A stretch of 64,000 bases of DNA, from contig NZ_CP108464.1 of NCBI RefSeq assembly GCF_036226405.1, positions 5,642,001-5,706,000 of the forward strand, in the 5' to 3' direction. Position numbers and translations under genes: made by a program. The notes below the pieces were generated by a model. It saw only the letters and a list, made by a program, of their open reading frames with translations. It searched no databases and had not been told where the DNA came from. Origin of the DNA: Streptomyces sp. NBC_01260. Lineage in GTDB: Bacteria; Actinomycetota; Actinomycetes; Streptomycetales; Streptomycetaceae. Positions 41,083-49,048 of the stretch are shown here, piece after piece (within the stretch, counting starts at the first letter, position 1; each line of letters begins with the position of its first letter).

Positions 41083-42543
41083 TCAGCTGTCGACGGTCCC
41101 GGCCGGGACGTCGCCGCGGGGCCGGCGCGCCTCACGCACCAAGGAGAAGGCCACCACCAGGACCGCGACCAGCAGCGAGAGCAGCACCTGCTCGCGTCCC
41201 GCGTCATCGGTCAGCATGTAGACCAGCACGAACGAGATCATCGCGATGGTCGCCCAGGTCAGGTACGGGAAGAGCCACATCCGCACGACGAGCTTCTCGG
41301 GCGACTCGCGCAGGATGATGCCGCGCATCCGCAGCTGGGTGAAGCAGATGACCAGCCAGACGAACAGGGCGACCGCACCGGAGGAGTTCAGCAGGAACGC
41401 GAAGACGGTGTCCGGCCATTGGTAGTTGAAGAAGACGGCGACGAACCCGAAGACGACCGAGGACAGGATGGCCGCCTGCGGCACGCCCCGCTTGTTGGTC
41501 CGGGCGAATGCCTTCGGGGCGTCACCGCGGCCGCCGAGCGAGAAGGCCATCCGCGAGGCCGTGTAGAGGCCGGAGTTGAGACAGGACAGCACGGCCGTCA
41601 GCACGATGACGTCCATCACCTGGCCGGCGTGCGGGATGCCGATCGAGTCGAGCGCGGCGACGTAGCTGCCCTTCTCCATGATCGAGGCGTCGTTCCACGG
41701 CAGCAGGGTCAGCACGACGAAGATCGAGCCCAGGTAGAAGACGGCGATCCGCCAGATCACGCTGTTGGTGGCCTTCTGGACGGCGCGCTGCGGGTTCTCC
41801 GACTCGCCGGCCGCCAGCGTCACGATCTCACTGCCCATGAAGGAGAAGACCACCATCAGCACCCCGGTGAGGATGGCGCCCGGCCCCTTGGGGAAGAAAC
41901 CGCCGGTGTCGGTGAGATGGGCCAGCCCCGAGCCGGCGTTGTCCGAGCCCGGCAGTACGCCGAAGACGGCGAGCAGGCCGACGATCACGAAGGCGCCGAT
42001 CGCGACCACCTTGATCCCGGCGAACCAGAACTCGAACTCGCCGTACGAACCGACCGAGACCAGGTTCGTCGCTGTCAGCACCAGCATCACGATCAGCGCC
42101 CAGGCCCACTGCGGGACGCCCGGCACCCAGTTCTCCAGGATCTTGGCACCCGCCGTGGCCTCTACGGCGAGCACCACGACCCAGAAGAACCAGTAGAGCC
42201 AGCCGATCGAGAAACCGGCCCAGCGGCCCAGCGCCTGGTCGGCGTAGGCGGAGAAGGAGCCCGACGCCGGTCGCGCGGCGGCCATCTCCCCGAGCATCCG
42301 CATCACGAAGACGACCATCAGGCCGACCAGCGCGTACGACAGCAGGATGGCCGGTCCGGCGGCGGCGATCCCCGCGCTCGAACCCACGAAGAGGCCCGCG
42401 CCGATCACCCCGCCGATCGCGATCATCGAGAGGTGACGGTTCTTGAGACCGGCCTGGAGCCCGTCCTCGGGGCCCTTGCGGTCCGAACGGTCCGGCCCCT
42501 CGGGCTGCCGGCCCGGTCCGGCCAGAGTCGTCTGCGACGTCAT
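41083..42543 (-). CDS. APC-family amino-acid permease (paralogue of 37187-38605)
   Basis: 486 residues; ATG at 42543 with GTGAGGA upstream. The start LKNRHLSMIAIGGVIGAGLF, GSFSAYADQALGRWAGFSIG, and SEIVTLAAGESENPQRAVQK place it with GabP/AnsP/AroP-type amino-acid/proton symporters. Twelve transmembrane segments. The paralogy with the gene at 37187 is visible along the whole length, but the two are not adjacent and face the same direction. Specificity is unknown. Confidence 0.93.
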   Translation of the reverse strand: MTSQTTLAGPGRQPEGPDRSDRKGPEDGLQAGLKNRHLSMIAIGGVIGAGLFVGSSAGIAAAGPAILLSYALVGLMVVFVMRMLGEMAAARPASGSFSAYADQALGRWAGFSIGWLYWFFWVVVLAVEATAGAKILENWVPGVPQWAWALIVMLVLTATNLVSVGSYGEFEFWFAGIKVVAIGAFVIVGLLAVFGVLPGSDNAGSGLAHLTDTGGFFPKGPGAILTGVLMVVFSFMGSEIVTLAAGESENPQRAVQKATNSVIWRIAVFYLGSIFVVLTLLPWNDASIMEKGSYVAALDSIGIPHAGQVMDVIVLTAVLSCLNSGLYTASRMAFSLGGRGDAPKAFARTNKRGVPQAAILSSVVFGFVAVFFNYQWPDTVFAFLLNSSGAVALFVWLVICFTQLRMRGIILRESPEKLVVRMWLFPYLTWATIAMISFVLVYMLTDDAGREQVLLSLLVAVLVVAFSLVREARRPRGDVPAGTVDS

Positions 42544-42772
42544 GGATCGAATCCTCACGTTTTCGGATCACTCGGTTGCGTGCCCGCCGCGGCACGGTGG
42601 TGAGCGGCGAGCGTTGCATTCAAGCCCGGCGGACCCTGAAAGCGGAACCCCTGAGTCCGAATCGTTGACACGATCGTTGCCTCAGTGGCTTTGCACACAC
42701 AGGGTCCGCACATCAGGGCCACACCGCACCCCGTCGTCGGTTACCCGGCGAAGCTCGTGCCACACTCCTCCC

Positions 42773-43261
42773 ATGCGCGTGTACCTCGGCTCCGACCATG
42801 CCGGTTACGAACTCAAGAACCACCTAGTCGAGTGGCTCAAGGCCCAAGGCCACGAGGCCGTCGACTGTGGTCCCCACATCTACGACGCCCAGGACGACTA
42901 TCCGCCGTTCTGCCTGCGCGCCGCCGAGAAGACGGCCGCCGACCCGGACAGCCTCGGGATCGTCATCGGCGGCTCCGGCAACGGCGAGCAGATGGCCGCG
43001 AACAAGGTCAAGGGCGTCCGCGCCGCACTCGCCTGGAGCGAGCAGACCGCCGCGCTGGGCCGCGAGCACAACGACGCCAACGTGATCTCCATCGGCGGCC
43101 GGATGCACACCGAGGAGGAGTGCACGAAGTTCGTCGAGATCTTCCTCGCCACCCCGTACTCCGGCGAGGAGCGGCACAGCCGCCGCATCGCGATGCTCAC
43201 GGCGTACGAGAACACCGGCGAGCTTCCCCCGGTCCCGGCCCACCACCCGCAGCAGGGCTGA
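42773..43261 (+). CDS. rpiB: Ribose-5-phosphate isomerase B
   Basis: 162 residues; the RpiB signature is clear: VYLGSDHAGYELKNHLVEWL at the start, the catalytic-region VIGGSGNGEQMAANKVKGVR (with Ser-Gly-Asn-Gly instead of the usual Cys/Thr motif seen in some actinobacteria), and REHNDANVISIGGRMHT. It interconverts ribose-5-phosphate and ribulose-5-phosphate. ATG at 42773 has no ribosome site; CACACT with a 6-base gap suggests a leaderless transcript. A terminator follows the gene. Confidence 0.93.
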   Translation: MRVYLGSDHAGYELKNHLVEWLKAQGHEAVDCGPHIYDAQDDYPPFCLRAAEKTAADPDSLGIVIGGSGNGEQMAANKVKGVRAALAWSEQTAALGREHNDANVISIGGRMHTEEECTKFVEIFLATPYSGEERHSRRIAMLTAYENTGELPPVPAHHPQQG

Positions 43262-43280
43262 CCGCCTCACGACCCTCCGC

Positions 43281-43308
43281 TGTGCCGCCGGCGCCCCCCG
43301 GCGGCACA
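43281..43308 (+). terminator. Terminator of rpiB
   Basis: Perfect 11-bp arms TGTGCCGCCGG and CCGGCGGCACA with a 6-base loop, 20 bp after the stop codon. Confidence 0.75.
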
Positions 43309-43349
43309 GTCATGTCCGCACCACCGCCTCACCCAGGAGAGCCGCCGCC

Positions 43350-44159
43350 GTGCCCGAGGGACACACGATCCACCGCCTCGCGGCGGACCACCGGGACAGG
43401 TTCGCCGGACGGCCGGTGCGGGTGAGCAGCCCGCAGGGCAAGTTCTCCGGCAGCGCCGCCCTGCTCGACGGCCGGGTGCTCGGCGGGGTGGACGCGCACG
43501 GCAAGCACCTCTTCCTCGGCTTCGAGTCGACCGGCTGGGTCCACATCCACCTCGGCCTGTTCGGCAAGCTCGGATTCGGTACGGCCCCGGCCCCGCCGCC
43601 CACCGACACGGTCCGGCTCCGGCTGCTGACCGACGAGCACCACGCGGATCTGCGCGGCCCCACCACCTGCGCGCTGATCACCGACGCCGAGAAGCAGGCG
43701 ATACACGACCGCCTGGGCCCCGACCCGCTGCGCCGCGACGAGGACGGCGAGCGCGCGTGGCTGCGGATCTCCCGGAGCCGGATCACCGTGGCCGCCCTGC
43801 TGCTGGACCAGAAGGTCGTCGCGGGCGTGGGCAACGTGTACCGCGCGGAGGTGCTGTTCCGGCACGGCATCGACCCGTACCGGCCCGGCAGGGACCTCAC
43901 GCGCCGCGAGTGGGACGCGATCTGGACGGACCTGGGCGAGCTGATGCGCGAGGGCGTACGCAACAACCGCATCGACACGGTCCGCCCCGCGCACCTGCCC
44001 GAGGCCATGGGCCGCCCGCCGCGGGTGGACGACCACGGCGGCGAGGTGTACGTCTACCGGCGCGCCCGGCAGGCGTGCCACATCTGCGGCACGGAAATCC
44101 GCACAGCGGACCTGTCCTCCCGGAACCTCTTCTGGTGCCCGGGCTGCCAGTCCCGCTGA
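43350..44159 (+). CDS. nei: DNA glycosylase/AP lyase, Nei (endonuclease VIII) family
   Basis: 269 residues from GTG at 43350 with AGGAGAG upstream. The N-terminus MPEGHTIHRLA supplies the catalytic Pro and Glu of the Fpg/Nei family; the helix-two-turn-helix contains GVGNVYRAEVLFR with the conserved Asn; and a zinc finger CHICG to CPGCQ ends the chain. It removes oxidised pyrimidines from DNA. The protein is shorter in the central domain than E. coli Nei, as in mycobacterial Nei2. Confidence 0.93.
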   Translation: MPEGHTIHRLAADHRDRFAGRPVRVSSPQGKFSGSAALLDGRVLGGVDAHGKHLFLGFESTGWVHIHLGLFGKLGFGTAPAPPPTDTVRLRLLTDEHHADLRGPTTCALITDAEKQAIHDRLGPDPLRRDEDGERAWLRISRSRITVAALLLDQKVVAGVGNVYRAEVLFRHGIDPYRPGRDLTRREWDAIWTDLGELMREGVRNNRIDTVRPAHLPEAMGRPPRVDDHGGEVYVYRRARQACHICGTEIRTADLSSRNLFWCPGCQSR

Positions 44160-44172
44160 CCGCCCCCGTCGC

Positions 44173-44192
44173 CCTCAATCGCCGGACGGGCT
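44173..44192. repeat. Streptomyces-type intergenic repeat element
   Basis: CCTCAATCGCCGGACGGGCT, 13 bp after the nei stop. I recall this word recurring in many streptomycete intergenic spaces; copy number in this genome was not checked. Confidence 0.4.
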
Positions 44193-44201
44193 AGCCGTGT
44201 C

Positions 44202-45434
44202 CTAGAACCCCTGGGGCAACCACGGCGCCACGTCGGACAGGAACGCCGACGACACCTCCGCCACCGCCCCCGCCCGGAATTCCCGCACCCGCCCGGCCAG
44301 GGCCAACCCGCCCAGCGACTCGCCGCCCAGATACGCGGTCCCCAACTCCCGTACCGAAAGCGCCAGATCCGCCGCGTCATCCGTGCGCTTGCACGACGCG
44401 CCCCCCTTCGCGTCGGCCGTCAGCCGCCAACGCCCCGCGTTCCAGGGGCAGAACGCGTCCTCGACCTCGAACACCACATCCACCGGCGCCCGGTAGCTCC
44501 GCGCCTCCAGCGCCGCGCCCACGTCCACCAGCCGCACATGGAGCGAATCCCGGATGCGGACCTCGCACCGCCGCACGTCCGACACCAGATGCAGCACCGC
44601 GTCGTCCACCGGCCGGTTCCGCGCCTCGACCGTCGACGTCAGGTCGATCCCGAAGAGGAACCGCCACAGCGCCGCATACGCCGCCGGATCCAGTGCCGCC
44701 AGATCGCTCACCGCGATCCGGCCCTTGGGCCCCGACATCTCCCAGTCCGGTTTGATGTGGTACGTCGTATAGCCCACCACCTCGCCGTCCCGCTCGGCCA
44801 GCACGCACTGCAACGCCGAACCGCCCTGCCGCGAACTCGCCGGATCGGTGAGCGACTTGCGCTCCCAGCCCGGACCGTGAGCCGGAGTGCCGGGGCGGCC
44901 CGGCACCAGGCGCGCGTACACGCTCTCGCAGGCCGCGACCGCCTCGTCCTTCTTCGCGTACCGCAGCCGGATCTCGTCCGTACCCTCGGGGACGTTCAGC
45001 CGCACCCGGTCCGTGTCGATCGCCAGGGACATCTGGCGGGTCGCCGCCCCGTACCCGTACCGGCCGTAGATCGCCGGTTCCGACGCCGTGAGCACGGCGA
45101 TCGGCTCACCCAGGGCCCGCACGTCGTCGAGCTGGCGGCGCATCATCGAGGTCAGCAGCCCGCGCCTGCGGTGGGTGGCCGCGACGCTCACCATCGTCAC
45201 CCCCGCGGCCGGCACCAGCGCGCCGCCCGGAACGGCCAGCCGGAAGCTGAACGCCCCTGACGTGGCGACCACATCGGGGCCGTCCCAGATCCCGACCGAG
45301 CGCTCGTGCTCGGTCAGTGCCTCCTCCAGCTCGCGCTGCTCGGGCGAGTCGGCTACGCCTCCGAAGGCGAGCTCCAGGCACTCGAACCATTCGTTCCATT
45401 CGGACGGCCGCAACACGCGGAGCTCTGTAGTCAT
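44202..45434 (-). CDS. Eis-like GNAT N-acetyltransferase
   Basis: 410 residues with the Eis layout: N-terminal GNAT (MVSVAATHRRRGLLTSMMRR carries the acetyl-CoA loop), a second GNAT-like domain, and a C-terminal SCP2-like domain. The chain ends in ...PWLPQGF; in Eis proteins the C-terminal Phe carboxylate takes part in catalysis, and it is conserved here. Eis enzymes acetylate amines such as aminoglycosides or protein lysines. ATG at 45434 is the likely start, though the ribosome site is weak. No partner gene. Confidence 0.9.
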   Translation of the reverse strand: MTTELRVLRPSEWNEWFECLELAFGGVADSPEQRELEEALTEHERSVGIWDGPDVVATSGAFSFRLAVPGGALVPAAGVTMVSVAATHRRRGLLTSMMRRQLDDVRALGEPIAVLTASEPAIYGRYGYGAATRQMSLAIDTDRVRLNVPEGTDEIRLRYAKKDEAVAACESVYARLVPGRPGTPAHGPGWERKSLTDPASSRQGGSALQCVLAERDGEVVGYTTYHIKPDWEMSGPKGRIAVSDLAALDPAAYAALWRFLFGIDLTSTVEARNRPVDDAVLHLVSDVRRCEVRIRDSLHVRLVDVGAALEARSYRAPVDVVFEVEDAFCPWNAGRWRLTADAKGGASCKRTDDAADLALSVRELGTAYLGGESLGGLALAGRVREFRAGAVAEVSSAFLSDVAPWLPQGF

Positions 45435-45540
45435 ATGCCATGCCTACCAGGGGCAGCGGCGGACGGGCGACCCATTTTCGAACGCATTGTCACAGGGGTC
45501 CCCCTGCACCGGAGGCCCTCGGGTGGATAAGGTCCCCGCA

Positions 45541-46686
45541 ATGGCCCGACGCGCAGGAGCAGAGACTTACCCGGCCCGATTGAGGAAATCGGCGCACCGG
45601 GTACGCAGCACGCTGCGCAGATCCGGCGTCGACTACTTCCGTGGCGACGGCTCCGACTGGATCGCCCTGGCCGCCCTGCTGCTGATCATCCCGGCCATCA
45701 CCTGCGGCACCCTCCTGAACCCCGTGTGGTGTTCACCGACCGCACTCGTCCTGCCGATCGTCGCGGGCGGCCTGCTGCTGCGGCCCGCCAGCCTGCTCGG
45801 CCTGTACGCGGCTGCTGCCGCTGCCCTGATCGTCGAGTCCATCGGGCTCGGCCCGTTCAAGGACGGCACGGTCGGGGTCACCCCCGGAACCGTGCTGACG
45901 GTCGCGGCCTGCGGCTTCTTCGGGCTGGTGCTCGCCCAGTTCCGGGCCAGGGTCGGCGTCCCGTGGCGGCGCGGCGGCACCATGCTCTTCGACCTGCGTG
46001 AACGCATCCGGGTCCAGAGCGCGCTGCCCCGGCTCCCGCAGGGCTGGCACCGGGAGATGTCGCTGCGCCCGGCCGGCGGGCAGTCCTTCTCCGGCGACTT
46101 CGTCGTCGCGGCCCGCACCAACGGAGGCCGCACCCTGGAGGCCGTGCTCACCGATGTCTCCGGCAAGGGCATGGACGCGGGCTCCCGCGCCCTGCTGCTG
46201 TCCGGCGCCTTCGGCGGGCTCCTCGGATCGCTGCCGCCGCACGGCTTCCTGCCCGCCGCCAACGGCTATCTGCTGCGCCAGGACTGGGACGAGGGCTTCG
46301 CCACCTCGATCCATCTGGTCCTGGACCTCGAATCCGGCGACTACGAACTCCTCTCGGCGGGCCATCCCCCCGCCCTCCAGCTCCACGCCGGCAGCGGCCG
46401 GTGGGAGGAGAAGGCCGCGGAGGGCCCGCTGCTCGGGGTGTACGACGGGGCGGAGTTCGACGCCGTGAAGGGCTCGCTGGCCCCCGGGGACGTACTGATG
46501 CTGTTCACCGACGGACTGGTGGAGACGTCCGACCGGGACATGGCGGAGGGCATCGACCGGCTGACCGGCGAGGCCGACCGCTATGTCTCGACGGGCTTCG
46601 AGGGCGCGGCCTGGCACCTCATCGAGGCGTGTGCCAAGGACGTCAACGACGACCGGGCACTGTTGCTTCTGTCACGTAAATCCTGA
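45541..46686 (+). CDS. Membrane SpoIIE/PP2C-type serine phosphatase
   Basis: 381 residues from ATG at 45541, with AAGG 8 bases upstream. A hydrophobic region at about 40-130 has two to four transmembrane segments; the C-terminal half is the SpoIIE-type phosphatase: SGDFVVAARTNGG, LEAVLTDVSGKGMDAG, YELLSAGHPPALQL, LMLFTDGLVET, and DDRALLLL, which contain the metal-binding aspartates. Such proteins dephosphorylate anti-anti-sigma factors. No sigma-factor partner is adjacent, so its target is elsewhere. A hairpin with a bulge lies just past the stop (46689-46718). Confidence 0.9.
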   Translation: MARRAGAETYPARLRKSAHRVRSTLRRSGVDYFRGDGSDWIALAALLLIIPAITCGTLLNPVWCSPTALVLPIVAGGLLLRPASLLGLYAAAAAALIVESIGLGPFKDGTVGVTPGTVLTVAACGFFGLVLAQFRARVGVPWRRGGTMLFDLRERIRVQSALPRLPQGWHREMSLRPAGGQSFSGDFVVAARTNGGRTLEAVLTDVSGKGMDAGSRALLLSGAFGGLLGSLPPHGFLPAANGYLLRQDWDEGFATSIHLVLDLESGDYELLSAGHPPALQLHAGSGRWEEKAAEGPLLGVYDGAEFDAVKGSLAPGDVLMLFTDGLVETSDRDMAEGIDRLTGEADRYVSTGFEGAAWHLIEACAKDVNDDRALLLLSRKS

Positions 46687-46736
46687 ACCGTACGCAATCG
46701 GCCCGAACCGGGCGTACGTCAACGGCTTTCGGTCCG

Positions 46737-47900
46737 TCACCGGATCGGGGCGAGTGCGGTGTCGCGTCCGCCCGGAAGGATCCTGGCCAGCCAGTGCGAC
46801 CGTCCGGCCGCCAGGGGCGCCAGGACCGCGAGGACGAGTACGTATCCGGCGATGAACGGCGCCAGCCGCTCGTCGAGTCCCGCGCCCGCCGCCATCGTGG
46901 CGAGGATGAGCGCGAACTCGCCGCGCGCCACCAGGGTGGTGGAGATGTTCGCCGTGGCCTGCGGGCCGAACCCGTACAGCTTGGCGGTGGCCATCCCGGC
47001 CAGGACGTTCATGGCGAGGGTCACCGCGACGGCGGCCAGCACGGCCCACAGCACGACCGGCAGATCGCCGGGGTTGATGGAGAGGCCGAAGGCGAAGAAG
47101 AAGATCGCGCCGAAGGCGTCGCGCAGCGGGTGGACCAGCTTGAGGATGCGTGTCCCCGAGGTGGTGCTGCCGAGCATCAGACCCACCATGAAGGCGCCGA
47201 TGGCGTCCGCGACCCCGAACCACTCCGAGATACCGGCCACCAGGACCGCGGCGCCGAGGAAGGAGATGACGAGGAGTTCGTCGTCCCGCGTGTTGATCAG
47301 CTTGCTGATGACCTTGGTGCCGAACCGGGCGGCCAGGGCCAGCACCAGCAGGAAGCCGAAGGCCTTGCCGCCGTCGACCGCCGCCGCCGCGAGGCTGTCG
47401 GCGCCCGAGAGGATGGGCTGGAGGGCCGCCAGGTACAGCGCCAGGAACACGTCCTCGACGACGATGATCCCGAGGATCGGCTTGGTCTCCGGATTGCCGA
47501 TCCGGCCCAGGTCGACCAGGACCTTGGTGACGATGGCCGACGACGAGATGCCGAGCACCCCGGCGAGCACCAGTGCCTCCGACGTGCCCCAGCCCAGCGC
47601 GAAGCCGAATCCGAGCCCGGCGCCGACGTTCAGGGCGAGATAGGCGCCGCCGGCGAGCGCCATCCTGCGCCCGCCCGCCTTGAGGTCGTCGAGGTGGAAC
47701 TCCAGGCCCAGGTAGAAGAGCAGCAGCACCAGGCCGAGCGCGGAGAGCATCTCCAGGTCGTGCGGGTCGGCTACGAGGACGATGCCGGGGGTGTGCGGGC
47801 CGAGCAGGATTCCGGCCAGGATGAACAGAGGGATGGTCGGCAGTCCGATGCGGCTGCCGACGCGGGCGAGAACGGCGGCGGCGAGGAAGGCGCCGCCCAT
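46737..47900 (-). CDS. Cation/proton antiporter (CPA2, KefB-type membrane domain)
   Basis: 387 residues with about 12 transmembrane segments and the CPA2 pattern: PTIPLFILAGILLGP, LLLFYLGLEFHLDDL, LGISSSAIVTKVL, and ARGEFALILATMAAG. No TrkA-N domain is present. It exchanges K+ or Na+ for protons. ATG at 47900 has no ribosome site. The frame is open for 13 more codons upstream (GLIGHADTLIA) that look like family sequence but contain no standard start codon; an unusual start or a leaderless ATG is possible. Confidence 0.85.
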   Translation of the reverse strand: MGGAFLAAAVLARVGSRIGLPTIPLFILAGILLGPHTPGIVLVADPHDLEMLSALGLVLLLFYLGLEFHLDDLKAGGRRMALAGGAYLALNVGAGLGFGFALGWGTSEALVLAGVLGISSSAIVTKVLVDLGRIGNPETKPILGIIVVEDVFLALYLAALQPILSGADSLAAAAVDGGKAFGFLLVLALAARFGTKVISKLINTRDDELLVISFLGAAVLVAGISEWFGVADAIGAFMVGLMLGSTTSGTRILKLVHPLRDAFGAIFFFAFGLSINPGDLPVVLWAVLAAVAVTLAMNVLAGMATAKLYGFGPQATANISTTLVARGEFALILATMAAGAGLDERLAPFIAGYVLVLAVLAPLAAGRSHWLARILPGGRDTALAPIR

Positions 47901-47946
47901 GGCGATGAGCGTGTCTGCGTGTCCGATGAGCCCAGTCCTTCACTTG

Positions 47947-47979
47947 GTCAAGAGAGCGTCAAGAAATCGTCAGTAATTA
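47947..47979. promoter_or_regulatory. 11-bp phased GTCA direct repeats in an AT-rich region
   Basis: GTCA at 47947, 47958 and 47969, each 11 bp apart, followed by GTTT at 47980 (again 11 bp). The block sits between the antiporter and the ABC genes. An 11-bp spacing is typical for OmpR/PhoB-type response-regulator boxes; the sequence itself does not match a consensus I know. Confidence 0.45.
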
Positions 47980-48193
47980 GTTTACCGAATGATTGACGTT
48001 GCAAATATCCCCGCGTCCGGCGCCCCCGGGCAGACCTCCCGCAGACCGCCCGACAGGCCTCTCGGGGCGCACCCCCGGGAGCACCCTGGGGTTTCCCCCA
48101 CCCCCGATCCGCCAGCAGCCGCCATGGCCCCGGACCAGCACAGATCCGTACGTTCGAGGTATCGATCACGTATGGCTACGGAAGGCGGACATC

Positions 48194-49048
48194 ATGGGGC
48201 TTCGGCGCACCAGGCAGGGCGCGCAGGAGAGCGTGCGGACAGCACGTGAGGCTCGGACCGCGCAGACCTACGCAGGGCCCGCCGCCGCGGACCTGGCCGT
48301 GGAACTGCGCGGCGTCCGCAGGCAGTACGGCCGCGGCGGCTCCGCCGTCCACGCCCTGCGCGGCATCGACCTCGCCCTGCCGCGGGGCAGCTTCACCGCC
48401 GTGATGGGCCCCTCCGGCTCCGGCAAGTCGACGTTCCTCCAGTGCGCGGCCGGACTCGACCGCCCCACCGCGGGATCGGTCAGCCTCGGCGGCACGGAGA
48501 TCACCGGCATGAGCGAGAACAAGCTCACCGAACTGCGCCGCACCCGGCTCGGCTTCGTCTTCCAGGCGTTCAACCTGCTCCCGTCCCTCACGGTCGAGCA
48601 GAACGTCGTCCTCCCCATGCGCCTGGCCGGTCAGCGCACCGGCTCCGCCCGCAGCCGCCGCGAGGCCGCCGAGATGCTCACCCGGGTCGGCCTCGGCGAC
48701 AAGGGGGACCGGCGCCCCGGCCAGCTCTCCGGCGGCCAGCAGCAGCGCGTCGCCGTCGCCCGCGCCCTGGTCACCCGGCCCGACGTGATCTTCGCCGACG
48801 AACCGACCGGCGCCCTCGACACCACCACGGCCGCCGAGATCCTCCAACTGCTCCGGCACGCGGTGGACACCCTCGGCGCGACCGTCGTGATGGTCACCCA
48901 CGACCCGGCGGCCGCCGCCTACGCGGACAACGTGCTCTTCCTCGCCGACGGCGAGATCGCGGACAGCCTGCCCCGCGCCGGCGCCGACCGGATCGCCGCG
49001 CGGATGACCGCCCTGACCGCTCCCGCCTACGCAAGGGCCGCCGCCTGA
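48194..49048 (+). CDS. ABC transporter ATP-binding protein (MacB/LolD type)
   Basis: 284 residues from ATG at 48194 with GGAAGG upstream; about 45 residues of unusual basic leader precede the domain. Walker A is GPSGSGKST, signature LSGGQQQRV, Walker [14 protein letters not shown]-loop VMVTHDPAA. The stop codon overlaps the permease start (TGATG), so the two are one unit. It energises the FtsX-like permease that follows; the pair is separate from the PadR-linked system at 3690-5757. Confidence 0.93.
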   Translation: MGLRRTRQGAQESVRTAREARTAQTYAGPAAADLAVELRGVRRQYGRGGSAVHALRGIDLALPRGSFTAVMGPSGSGKSTFLQCAAGLDRPTAGSVSLGGTEITGMSENKLTELRRTRLGFVFQAFNLLPSLTVEQNVVLPMRLAGQRTGSARSRREAAEMLTRVGLGDKGDRRPGQLSGGQQQRVAVARALVTRPDVIFADEPTGALDTTTAAEILQLLRHAVDTLGATVVMVTHDPAAAAYADNVLFLADGEIADSLPRAGADRIAARMTALTAPAYARAAA

